In this document: positions 1 through 10,366 of the stretch, one piece after another
Layout of the letters: the number at the start of each line of letters is the position of its first letter
Numbering within the stretch: position 1 is the stretch's first letter
Assembly: GCA_905220665.1 (NCBI GenBank)
Contig: CAJNAR010000035.1
Location: 1-64,000, forward strand
DNA from: Albugo candida
Taxonomy: Eukaryota; Oomycota; Peronosporomycetes; Albuginales; Albuginaceae
DNA length: 64,000 nt
Reading direction: 5' to 3'
The notes under the pieces: model-generated
Database searches by the model: none
What the model was told of the DNA's origin: nothing
What the model saw: the letters and a program-made list of their open reading frames with translations, nothing else
Translations under genes and position numbers: made by a program

Positions 1-236
1 CTAAACCCTAAACCCTAAACCCTAAAACCCTAAACCCTAAACCCTAAACCCTAAACCCTAAACCCTAAACCCTAAACCCTAAACCCTAAACCCTAAACCC
101 TAAACCCTAAACCCTAAACCCTAAACCCTAAACCCTAAACCCTAAACCCTAAACCCTAAACCCTAAACCCTAAACCCTAAACCCTAAACCCTAAACCCTA
201 AACCCTAAACCCTAAACCCTAAACCCTAAACCCTAA
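1..236. repeat. Telomeric repeat array, CCCTAAA (TTTAGGG type)
   Basis: Uninterrupted 7-bp CCCTAAA units, with one 8-bp CCCTAAAA variant near position 20-28. The C-rich strand reads 5' to 3' into the window, as expected for a left chromosome end. TTTAGGG is the plant-type telomere and is also used by oomycetes and some other stramenopiles and green algae. Its position at base 1 makes the contig end a genuine chromosome end rather than an interstitial telomere block. Confidence 0.97.
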
Positions 237-312
237 AACCCTAAAACCTAAACCCTAAAACCTAAAACCTAAAACCTAAAACCTAAAACCTAAAACCTAA
301 AACCTAAAACCT
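237..312. repeat. Degenerate telomere-like units (TAAAACC) at the proximal edge
   Basis: The array changes from CCCTAAA to CCTAAAA (one C lost, one A gained), about nine copies, then dissolves into CCTGAAACTGAAACC. The homogeneous variant block suggests either older telomerase errors or local amplification of a variant unit at the telomere/subtelomere border. Confidence 0.9.
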
Positions 313-711
313 GAAACTGAAACCTACTAGCTTACTGCTCACACTTATCTTAGTCAACCATACCAGATCATGTGCCACAATGATCAAACTACTCTGAAGT
401 GATAGGAGTATTATAGTCACCACATTATTTATTATAAATCAAATTAGAGCTTCAGATTTAAATGAAATTTGAAAGTGACTAGGGTGAAAACGCTGGTACC
501 GCTGAACAAAAATGTTCTTTACAACACCTCTATTCGACCCTCGGAAGTTTCGTGAACGTGACCAAACGTACCGTAGGTATTGAAACATAAATAGTTAGTT
601 TAAGAACGCGATTAGCAAAACTGTAAAAACACTCATTTAATCAAAAGTGATACCTGGATCACGTGAACTCAGAGGGATTTGTCTTGCTCCTACTTGTGCT
701 GGCTTAAACCG
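313..711. other. Subtelomeric DNA without a recognisable gene
   Basis: AT-rich, with stops in all frames. I see no repeat, RNA gene or coding segment. It would contain any promoter of the downstream small open frame. Confidence 0.6.
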
Positions 712-1146
712 ATGTTGGCTCGGAGTTTTCCTCGTCATTACAGAAAGCTGCACCAGCAGATGGACGAGAATGGCAACCTCGTTAAAGAGACGAAGTTCGT
801 TCCATGCGTAACGAAGAACCGATTCTTCCAGCCCGTTGACGCGGATGTGAACGCCGGAAATGACAGGGGTCCGCAAATGGAGGAAGAAGGTGTTGGGAAT
901 ATGCAGCAGGTCAGAGATCGCGTCGCTCGTCTGGAAGAGCTTATTCTTGGACAGAGCCAGGATCAAAGCATGAATGAAGTGCTCGTCAATGACTTGCAAG
1001 CGGTGGAAAAGCGTGTAGATGATCTTGAGGTTCGTCTCGATACAGCTGGCACAAAAGAAGCCAATGCGGTTGAGGAGCTCGATTATGAATATATCCGTGC
1101 ACAACCGCGTCAATTAGAGAATCGAAATCAGTGCACAATAATATAG
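712..1146 (+). CDS. Hypothetical coiled-coil protein ending in a CaaX-like tetrapeptide
   Basis: First ATG at 712 gives 144 residues; the open frame extends slightly upstream to a non-ATG codon. The central part is acidic and heptad-like (around residues 60-115, with motifs RVARLEELILG and KRVDDLEVRLD), predicted coiled coil. The last four residues are CTII, which fits a CaaX prenylation box. An antisense open frame overlaps but has a less convincing composition. I do not recognise a family. A prenylated coiled-coil protein would be membrane-attached, but a chance CaaX in a decayed gene fragment is possible. It is the gene-like feature nearest the telomere. Confidence 0.45.
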   Translation: MLARSFPRHYRKLHQQMDENGNLVKETKFVPCVTKNRFFQPVDADVNAGNDRGPQMEEEGVGNMQQVRDRVARLEELILGQSQDQSMNEVLVNDLQAVEKRVDDLEVRLDTAGTKEANAVEELDYEYIRAQPRQLENRNQCTII

Positions 1147-2960
1147 TTTTTTCTCTCTAATTCAAAAATATAAACATTTGGTAGCTAGATATACGGCTTT
1201 GTTGTAACGAATGAGCGAGTTGTGAATGCGTTTGAACCCAAACAATTGAAATTGTGGTGTCAGGTATATGAAACGGTGGTTTCAAAACAAGATCGTGAAG
1301 ATGGATCCGACTATAAGTAAAATCGATTCAGAATAAGACTCAATTACAACCTGCTTGCGGGAATAAAGAATGATCTGATTTAAAAGATTGTCCAACCTAA
1401 CGAAAAAGATAAAGCAAAGATTTGGGCTGCTCAAGAGAGGTAGAATCATGACGACGCAGCAAGTTTTTTGAGCGGCAGAGTAGCTCTTTTTCTCCGTGAA
1501 GTACAAACCGAACAAAGATGCTCTACAATTTGCAAAAGAAGACGTTAAGTCTAGTACTTCGATTGGTCTCGTATCAACAACCCCACTGCGAAATCATATA
1601 AAATATACATGAAATGGCTGCTTGAAAGGCTCAGATAATTACATAGGATCACGGCCAATTGACATGACTTTGAAGCTTAGGAGCAAAAAGAAAAAAGATC
1701 TTTAAAATGCGGGATAGCTGGATGCTGGAAAATTCTTCAGAGGTTTGCTTCACAGTGTAAGCAGTCCCGGCAATGGTTACAAATTGTCACAAGCTCAAGG
1801 ATGTTCTCCATTCTCCGAAACATTCATTTCCAGGAAATCCACGGGCCTTTATAAAAAAGCATGCGAAAGACGAGTTGCCATTTGCCTCTAGATCAGCTGA
1901 TCGCTTTCTTCAAGTGAAGTAACAATTCCTAGATGGCTTGCTATTCCACACCATCCTCTGTTATTTGGGGAAAGATGTGTTTCATGAAGTTTAGCACGGG
2001 TATAGATTCGATGTTTACTGGCGATATACAATATAACATGCACTCATGTTTGTCTCCGATACCCACTTTCAAACGCTCGTCACAGCTTCTAAAATTGCAA
2101 TCATGGTGAGGAAATAACACTACGATGTGAATACTTGCAAGAAAGCTGATATTTATTTTATCCGAATGACTCATCAATGCGGCTTTTGGCGGATTTCTGC
2201 TTGCGACAATACGATCATTAAAGCGTTGCTGGTCATGAGTGATGGCATCCTTCCTCTGCGTCCTCTTCTCTTCCACAATTGTAACGACAATACTCCCTTT
2301 AGATTAGATCGTTTCGGAATATGTATTCCCAAAATAAATCTCGAAGCACTCACTCTGGTCGCTTGATCATAGATTCGGTGTTGATGGTTCAGTAATAGCT
2401 TACTTCATCTGATCCGGTCATCGTTTTATTCGTCTTTCGATGGAGAGATTGGGTTATTCCATCGGATGGCTTTGCCAAAGCCTTGAAAGAAATCGACGGG
2501 ATACGTGAGGGTATTGTCGTTAATGGGGCGCATGACGTGTCGGATCCCACGTTACATAGGATTGCCTTGAATTTCATCATGGTCTGAACTAAAAGTGGCA
2601 AAACGTAACTAGAATTCTGATCAATAAGATTGATACAAGGGCGACTACATGACCAAGAGATGACGCCAATATCTTTTACGGTGAATAACTATTATCCGCA
2701 GTGAAGAATTGTTGATTGAATATTGCTTATGGAGCTTTATTCGAGTCTAGTATTGATCCAGCGATACACTGAGTTTCCAAGCAATGTATGAAAACTAACA
2801 TAGTTTATCCATCTTTCCCAAAATTACATACCTCTCGATCACTCCTTCTAGGATTTATATTTTTATCGCGTATAACTGGATTACGACCCGTCTGCGATTA
2901 CGACAAACTATTTTAAACTGCCGAGGAGCCCTGTCCGACCGAAAATTCACAAATGGTATT
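1147..2960. other. Gene-poor subtelomere, possible short coding relic
   Basis: No intact gene seen. The most coding-like piece is a plus-strand open stretch at 2399-2587 (about 62 codons, containing FAKALKEIDGIREGIVV), which directly follows an AG and could be a terminal exon or relic of an unknown gene. Other open frames (for example minus 1941-2276) have no recognisable motif. Confidence 0.4.
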
Positions 2961-3259
2961 GAAACTGTTTTAGTCTACTCTTCAATCCCTATTAAACGAG
3001 CCTAACCTTCTTTCTGAGTTTTCTGACTCATTTTATGGTGTGGGGTAGGCTCAACGCTTGTTTACTCAGACTTTCACAAACTTCTTTCAACTATCGAAGA
3101 GACTGTTTTGGTCTACTCTTCAAGCCTTCTTCAACGAGCATAATCTCTTATATGAATTCTCTGAATCATTTTATGGTGTGGGGTAGGGTTAAGCCTTCTT
3201 CAACGAGCATAATCTCTTATATGAATTCTCTGAATCATTTTATGGTGTGGGGTAGGGTT
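2961..3259. repeat. Local duplication with a 69-bp tandem pair
   Basis: Two near-identical 69-bp units lie at 3122-3190 and 3191-3259, each carrying TTTATGGTGTGGGGTAGG. A diverged longer copy lies at 2961-3052 and matches 3100-3190 (shared GACTGTTTTGGTCTACTCTTCAA-like start, one or two differences). The sequence after the last unit also resembles that before the first one (AGCCCTG.CCG.CC). The pattern is a roughly 100-140 bp unit duplicated, with later tandem amplification of part of it. Confidence 0.85.
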
Positions 3260-3610
3260 AGTCCCACTAACTCTTTTAAATGTCGTAGAGCCCTGGCCGT
3301 CCAAAGTAATGTGAATGAATCTTTTTTGAAAAGCGCTGATACCAACAAGAAAGAAAGCGCAATGGCACACAAAGTATACGCAGCTCCACCTCTTCCTGCA
3401 CCGAAATGCGACAGAAAATGAGATTGGTAGCTCAGAACTCGCTGGGAAGATGGCAACACAGTACGCCTCACTTAGTGGATTCCGCGTTGGAATTACAGGT
3501 GAAATGGCGTACATGTCGTCAGTATCCACACAAATTACACTGTCAAAGACAATCATTCTGCGAGTAGATATAACGACAAGGCAACTACATTCGAATGAGG
3601 AACAACAGCT

Positions 3611-4111
3611 ATGAATACTCAGCAGAGAGTTCATGATTACGACCCTAATAAAAATATCAAATCAAAAACCTCGACTCAATCGTCTCTATCCGCTTCCTCT
3701 CAAAGACCGTTACACATTGGGGCGACGAGATTTGTGCGAGTGGCAGGTATTGAGCGGTGGGAAGAAGCTACCTTGGCCGAGTGGCCGGATAATGATTCCG
3801 TTTGTTTTGTGGTGACTTGGGTAACGAGGTTACTGACGAATTATTGGCTCATGATTCAAGCTTGTTTCCATCACTTCAGCGAGCCAAAGTCATTCGAAAT
3901 AAACTTACGCATAAATCGCGTGGGTACGGTTTTTGTAAGCTTTGGTGATCCTTTCGAGTGCGCGAAAGCGCTGCGGGAGATGAATGGGAAAAACATTGGA
4001 ATTCGACCTGTGGAATTACATAAAAGTAAATGGGAGAATCGAAGCGAGGCAGTTGCCCACAAGAAAATGAAGAAGAAAATAAAGACAAAAGCGCACTTAT
4101 TCGGACCTTGA
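3611..4111 (+). pseudogene. RBM42-like RNA-binding protein gene with two compensating frame breaks
   Basis: The main frame reads RVAGIERWEEATLAEWPDND, the linker that precedes the RRM in RBM42-type proteins, and later VSFGDPFECAKALREMNGK and RPVELHKSKW, the end of the RRM and the basic tail. Between about 3797 and 3934 the expected RRM start (FCGDLGNEVTDELL, then KSRGYGF, the RNP1 motif) appears only in another frame. One T lost at 3796/3797 and one T gained in the T-run at 3930-3934 would explain it. Because the two changes cancel, the frame stays open for 166 residues, with about 46 garbled residues in the RRM. RBM42 proteins are single-RRM factors linked to splicing. Either this is a pseudogene near the telomere, or both changes are homopolymer sequencing errors in a live gene. 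Confidence 0.8.
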
Positions 4112-5757
4112 TAGCATCTAAAACGTGCTTTCAGACAATCGCTTTGGCTCTTATCAGAAACAAAGTCTCTGCAGCCTCAAGATTGCCTTGGTGATATTAC
4201 CACAAGCAAAAGAGAAGTAAGTATCAATCAAATCGTCATACTCATGATATTTTATGTCATTAGTAAGTCAACATGTGTAAAGTTACACAGGCAACTTAGT
4301 GCTTAGTTGGTTTGGGCTAAATATAGATCGGTATAGACTTTAACATGTTTGACCAAAATGTACTGATAATGTACATTGAGAGCCCTATTGTGGCGGTTAG
4401 ACACCAACGCGGTACAATTGTGCACCCTAGGTCGACACAAATTTGCAATGCAATGATAGAGTATAGAGAAGCGTCGAATCTGGGAGAGACTTGTTCCCAT
4501 CAGAGAAAACCCTTACCGCTTTCAGGCCGCTGTTTCGTCACACTGCAATAATTCTTCGATTTACACTGCGAGAAGCAATCTTTGGTCATGAGTTCCGACA
4601 CAAGAAAACTGCTAGCGACAATGGTATTGAAATATGCGACTTCACCCGTTTGCAATCGCGCCCTGTACATGTGTACATGTAAATGATGTTCGCTATGGCC
4701 GGTGGCGTTGTCGATGCGTGTTTATTGCACTACAGTCATTAGATGTGACAAAAGCTAGGGTGCAACTCGATAGAACGCAAAAATACAAAGGTATGGTGAA
4801 TGTAGTAATTGGGGTCATTCAATGCCCTTGAGACAATTGAGCCAGCCGCTGCATACATAATCTCATTTGAAGAATGCAAATGGATACCATTTGGGATAGA
4901 AAATTTACCAGTCAGATACTACTATTCCACGTTGCCATTGATGCTGATTTCGCACTCCCAAACGTCAGGCGGGCGGCTTGATTGCAATGCATTTTCCTCC
5001 ACTGCTGTATGGTCAATTTCAGCCAATCGATACTGCTTCAACCTCATAATATTGCTAGTTATGACCACTCGGGGACGTCTCCATATGACCACTTTTGCTC
5101 AATCGACGATGGCGTAACACCATAACATGATCAAATTTAATCAATCGTCGAATGCTGCAATAGGATGAGAACGTGAGTTGAACGATCTTTTCGCAGTAAA
5201 CTGAGCGGTTTGCAGCGTGTGTGTAGCTATCAAACCGATTTACATGCCGGCGAAAGAGCCCGCAGAGGTAAATTTATACAAGACTCTGAAAGAAAGCATT
5301 TTAGCAATAATGTTGAATGAAAAACAATGAATGTAAGAGCTGACTAGCGAGCAGTATCGATTCCAATTAGTGAGAAATCGAGCCAAGAAAGCGATGAATG
5401 AAAGTGTGAGCGTGTGGAAACGCTGGGTAAGTGAGATCGTAATACTTTGTGTGGTAAAGTGGTTGTTATTGGTAGACATGGACCAACTGATGAGAAATAT
5501 GCGATTTTCGTTCATGTTTTCTGCCGACTGGACGGAATGCGAGATTTTATCGACTGTGAGACGGATAATGGCGCTCTCTGTGCATCATTGTTTTCATCAT
5601 AATGCCACCATTCAGCAAATCCTCGTTCGAAGCATTCCGAGCTGTCGTGATCAACTCACGTCCGACTTCGGTACAGCGTCATCCACAGACAATTTTTACA
5701 AAATGAACCAGAAGGAAGCGTACTATCATTTTTTATACAAATTCCCTCTTCTCTTCG
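4112..5757. other. No recognisable gene
   Basis: Several short open frames but none with a known motif. The longest, plus 5394-5789 from its first ATG (131 residues, one hydrophobic stretch near its start), has no family I recognise. It runs head-on into the minus-strand CHAT-STAND relic and may be noise. Confidence 0.4.
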
Positions 5758-8259
5758 TTAGGCTTTATCGGGTGTTTCCACGTTGTTGACAACAGTAATC
5801 GCATCCATTGATACGCTTCTGAGCTTGGCCGCGAGATTTGCGATGCGTTTTGGGATACCATCTGTTGCTATCAGCACAGGGTGAGATGCGAGCAATTCGA
5901 TCTTGTCGGATGCGATGGATTGACATCGTTTGATTTTATTCATTCGGATGGAGCGGCTAACGAGCCCCAACAACATTTTAGCCGACATCTTTGGACTGAA
6001 CCGAGTCAATGGGAGACGCGCTCGGCGACACCAGTGAGAGCTCCATCATTCGTGATGGACGTCCTAGCCGTAATCACGATCTTTAGAGCTGGATTGTTTG
6101 TGAGCAAATCCTATACACAACCTCCGAATCGTTGACGATCTACGCCGACTTTGATGCGACAATCATAGCCATCAAGTACCAACAGATTCGATTTAATTCT
6201 GAACATGAAGTGGACGCTGCTCTGCTGAAGATGTTGTATGGTGATCTCTTTTATGGCTTTCAGTACTTTTTTATAGCTGAAGAGAAAACGCTGAGCTCCA
6301 CCGCTGAATAACTCGGTACCATGCCGATCGCATAATTCTTCGGCAATCCGCGCAACTGAAATGACTTTTACACCGCCTTCGACGGTCATTCGAGGTCCGA
6401 CGTAATTTGCAATCGAGTAGGCAACCGCAGTTTTCCCAAAACTTTCTTCCCCAGAGATGGTCACCAAACGCGTGAGTCGATGCTGTTTGAGTAAAAGAGC
6501 CCAGCAGATTTTGTATACCTCAATAGCACGGTTGCAAAATCCTTGATAGTAGCAGGGGGATCGTCGAACCACAGCCTTGGATAATGATTGAGCTCAAGCG
6601 GACCCATTTTCATCGCTTCGCTGGCTTGCACTTTAAGTAGCGGGAAAATGATCTGTGAATGATCGCCATTGTCGGGAAGAAGTATAAACTTCAGAGCTAC
6701 CTCAGACGGTTCTTTGATGTTGGAAGACTTGGATACAGCTTCCTGCGCGATCGCGAAGTTATTTCGTACTGATTTCCCGGTCGCCAATGCCAAATAGAAC
6801 GATCGGATGAATTCGATAGCCGCATGATCTCTAATTCTCTGAGTCTTCCGAGCTACAAGACATGTGGAATACTACAGTAAACGAGAGCGTTCGCGAGCTG
6901 CGCTGCAGAACAAGCAGATAAAAAACAAGACGCAAGGGAGCTTATCCACTGGAAGAGTAGATCTCTTTCAGACTATTGTGAGGTATCGGATGCACGAGTC
7001 CCAATCCGTCTTCAAGATATACATGTTTTTCATCGCCGTGTCCCGAAGCGGAGAGCTCGACATCCCATTGTCACCATCACCCGAAAGCTTTCGGAACTGG
7101 AAAACTTGGCATCGAGATGTATCTGTTGAGATACTTGATACTCATCAAGTTTTGATGCTTCGCCCGATTGTGGTGCTCGAAGCTGATCGGAATATAGAAG
7201 CTCGATCAAATCTAAGAGAGGTAGAACCAGGAGGAGCCCTTAGCACCCACTGTGCCGCTTCAGTCAGACTCTTCTTCAAGATATTGCATTCCCGCTTCAC
7301 ATCGAGCTCATCAATAGGATGGTACTTTCCGTTCGTATACTTTCCGGCCAGTGGTGTTTAAAACAAGACGCTCAGGGTGTAATCTTGCACGATCCGATCG
7401 CTTTTCAGTTGAGGGGTGGAACAAGCCCTTGTAATATCGTGTGGATTGTAGAATTCCTCCGAGGAGCTTCTACTAAATATTCCAGAAGCACTCTTTCCGC
7501 GCAGTTGAGAAGCAATGCGATTGTTTGGCCGTCATACAATTTGTACTGTTTGTTTTTGTCTAAGCACAGAAAATGAAAGGTGTTTACGTGGTTTCCGAAC
7601 ATCTTACATATTGCTTCCGTACGTAAAGGACCTCCATCGTTGCAAACTCTGTTTGTGCTCTTGTCCGTCAAGTACACTGCAAAATCACCATGATTCCGCT
7701 GTGTAAATCCTTCAATCACGCAAGATGTTCGACTTAATTTGATAGGTTGTGTCTTCGAATCAGACGTCCCAAAAATGCCCAAAACGTCATCCCAGTCCAT
7801 GGATATCCGAAAGTTCAATCGATTGATGTCAATTTGCAGCAAACCTTTCTTCTCCAACAGAGCTCGCTCTTTGATCGTGATGGATGACTGCACACCTGTA
7901 TGTAGTCTTAACCGAAATGAGCATATATTCGAATTTTCCGTAAATAGATGAGAGTACTCCTGAGTATCTGCTTCAGCAAGTATATCCATTCGTGCTTGGG
8001 AGCCTTCAAGTTTGGTAGTTAATATTGGTACTTGTGAACCGGAATGCACGCGCTTCGGTATGGGCTTGACAACATTCTTCAGATGTTGCCATTCTGGTAG
8101 CCGATGTCGTTTGCGAGCTGTATCCATGGTAAGCAGGAGAGCATGCCGAAGACTACAAGCCGCAGAATCACTAGTCGATGTGAAAGAAGGTTTTGGGGGC
8201 CGTGAGTCTTGTTTTAACGAAACTATAGCAGCGTGTGTGTCGTAAAGAGCCACACTCAA
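5758..8259 (-). pseudogene. Decayed CHAT-peptidase / STAND (NB-ARC-like) ATPase gene
   Basis: Read right to left. First comes a 284-codon open N-terminal part (8259-7405) of unknown fold. Then CHAT-domain pieces in several frames: HPIDELDVKREC, VTMGCRAL, GHG followed by DEKHVYLEDGLGLVHPIP (His motif near 7035-7043), and LSACSAAQLANAF (Cys motif near 6904-6919). Then comes ALATGKSVR...AVSKSSN...FILLPDNGDH (6793-6650). The ATPase follows: LVTISGEESFGKTAVAYSI, an intact Walker A at about 6426-6452, LLVLDGYD, a Walker B near 6165-6191, and an ARC-like ASHPVLIATDGIPKRIANLA at 5758-6009. At least four frame shifts and several stops separate these parts, so it is dead. CHAT domains are caspase-like cysteine proteases and STAND ATPases are NLR-like switches. 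The fusion resembles predicted innate-immunity or self-recognition proteins known from oomycetes and other eukaryotes. Confidence 0.85.
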
Positions 8260-8967
8260 TTCACGATTTTTAGCATTATTAGCCGCACACTCTTAACTCT
8301 ACTTTCTTTGTAGTGATTGGCGATTATAAGAGAATGAAAAAAAATATCAGTAATCAGGTTCAACCTGCTTTTTACAATATCTCTTTGCCTGAAAGATTCG
8401 TGCATATTTCCATTCACCTGGGTGCTTTTCACAGATTTTGGTCGTAGTCGAAGTTCAATTCAAAGCTGTGGTCGATTATTTGCTGTGGTTTCGACACATC
8501 AAGCAGTGAATTGGATCAAGAAAATGAAAATGCCTGTCTAAATCGCAGCCTTCGTCGTCTGTATTGTTAAACTTCAGCCCGGATTTTGGTGATTGACCCT
8601 GAAGTTGGAAAGAGGGATTGGAAAGACGCTTTGGAGTCCGACAACCACACGGTAAGACGTTTATAGTACTCTTTGTAGCTCGTAATCCGCATCATATATC
8701 CTTTCCGATAGACCATTCGCTTAATAACAGCGATAGTAACAGCATTGATGATTTTTATCCTTCGCGTAGTCCAGCAACATACGATTAATCGTCGACATCG
8801 CGTCACTCGATCTAATAAATTGCGTTCCATTGATTTCGTGTCTTCATTCATTTTTTCGTACAGTATACATTTTAACTTTGAATAGAGGCTTCGGATGTCT
8901 ACAGCAATCGTATCGCTTCATCGACATCTAGGATATCCGTTTTCTCTTATCATTTCCTCTGCTACTC
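8260..8967. other. Intergenic, one unassigned minus-strand open frame
   Basis: A minus-strand frame at 8567-8851 starts with ATG and encodes 94 basic residues without recognisable motif. It could be a relic upstream of the CHAT-STAND pseudogene. Nothing else seen. Confidence 0.4.
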
Positions 8968-9248
8968 TGTTCATCTGTTTATGTGTCTATGTGTCTATGT
9001 GTCTACGTGTTTATGTGTCTATGTGTCTATGTGTTTATGTGTCTATGTGTCTATGTGTTTATCTGTTTGTCTGTTTATCTGTTTATCTGTTTATCTGTTT
9101 ATCTGTTTATCTGTTTATCTGTTTATCTGTTTATCTGTTTATCTGTTTATCTGTTTATCTGTTTATCTGTTTATCTGTTTATCTGTTTATCTGTTTATCT
9201 GTTTATCTGTTTATCTGTTTATCTGTTTATCTGTTGATCTGTTTACCC
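8968..9248. repeat. 8-bp microsatellite array (TATGTGTC then TTTATCTG)
   Basis: About 11 units of TATGTGTC/T followed by more than 20 nearly perfect TTTATCTG units. Because 8 is not a multiple of 3, all three plus-strand frames are open and encode the same eight-residue cycle (VYLFICLS), giving long spurious open frames at 8895-9808. The array abuts the LINE 3' fragment exactly at 9249. Confidence 0.95.
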
Positions 9249-9870
9249 TGCCGGTTCGATCTCGTTTCTGGTTCTTAAAGGATATTCAGCCCGACATTAT
9301 ATTGTGCACGCAGCCTTCGTGTGGGGCAGTGGAATCCGATCAACATCTCTTTCTCGAGTGCGACCACACGGCACAGTTATGGAGGGAGTTACTTCCTAGT
9401 TGGGATCAGTTTTTCTCCTCTCGACCACGTTGGACGCATATTGCATGTGCAATCGTACCAACACTACGGTCGGATTGGAAAGAATATTCAGCAATTATAT
9501 CGGATTTGTGGCTTGCATTGCAAGCGGTGACACTGCACTTCGTCTGGACAGATCGGAATCGTCGTTTGTTCGATCAGCGATCAGCAACTCCGACAGTTCC
9601 AGCACTTTCCGTGATCTACACCACATTTAGTGCGCACGTTCGGTACTTTCGAAGACAGTGTTACGAACAAGAGGAACGCATTCGGCTTGCAAAGGTGCTG
9701 GATCAACTCGCAACGCAAGGATCATTTGGTGGATTTTTCAGAAGCCGAAGATCATTACTGCGGGTACGGCACAGACAAGTCAAAATGCAAGTGCAACTCA
9801 GATCCTAGTCCTAGTTGGCTGGTTATGCTCACCGTAGTGTGGCGCACATCAATTTGCAAACCACGGTACT
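9249..9870 (+). mobile_element. LINE (non-LTR) 3' fragment with RT-type zinc knuckle
   Basis: The frame includes CTQPSCGAVESDQHLFLEC, a C-x4-C-x7-H-x4-C knuckle of the kind found at the C terminus of non-LTR retrotransposon polyproteins. It is followed by HFVWTDRNRRLFDQR and a conserved tail (RYFRRQCYEQEERIRLAK). The same sequence recurs at 22634-23250, where the frame is more broken. The 5' end is truncated at the satellite array, as expected for incomplete target-primed reverse transcription or later rearrangement. The zinc-knuckle frame stays open from the satellite to 9808. Confidence 0.85.
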
Positions 9871-10123
9871 TTTGGACCATTTTTACAACTTTACATCTTT
9901 TTCAACTTTACAGCATTTACAAGCTGGACACAGTCTCGTACTAAGGGTGCTGAGGCTACTACGATGCGAGATTATCAACGAGAAGACATTTTATCATCTC
10001 TCACAGGTATTTCACGAAACGTTTTTTATATGTATATATGTTATTCAAGATAGCCTAGGCAACTAGAGAAGTCAGTTAGTCTAATTCTAGTAATATAGAC
10101 ACCTTCAACTGATCTGCTTACCC

Positions 10124-10366
10124 TTTTATCTGTTTATCTGTTTATGTGTTGATGTGTTTATGTGTTTATCTGCTCATCTGTTTATCTGCTCATCTGTTTA
10201 GCTATTCAGCTATTTAGCTGTTTAGCTGTTTATCTGTATATCTCTTTTTCTGTTTAGCTGTTTAGCTGTTTAGCTGTTTAGCTGTTTAGCTGTTTAGCTG
10301 CTTAGCTGTTTAGCTGTTTAGCTGTATATCTCTTTATCTGTTTATGTGTTTATCTGATTATCTAAT
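10124..10366. repeat. Second 8-bp array (TTTATCTG, TTTAGCTG variants)
   Basis: Degenerate TTTATCTG/TTTATGTG units lead into a core of TTTAGCTG units (about 10197-10325) and back to TTTATCTG. It is related to the array at 8968-9248 and lies on the far side of the LINE fragment, so the LINE piece is bracketed by the same satellite family. Confidence 0.92.

Noticed and set aside
6864..7361. 165-codon plus-strand frame
   Set aside because: Antisense shadow of the CHAT-domain relic; the minus strand carries the recognisable motifs.
8895..9808. Long plus-strand open frames encoding repetitive VYLFICLS peptides
   Set aside because: They are the by-product of an 8-bp satellite that is open in all three frames and runs into a LINE fragment; not a gene.
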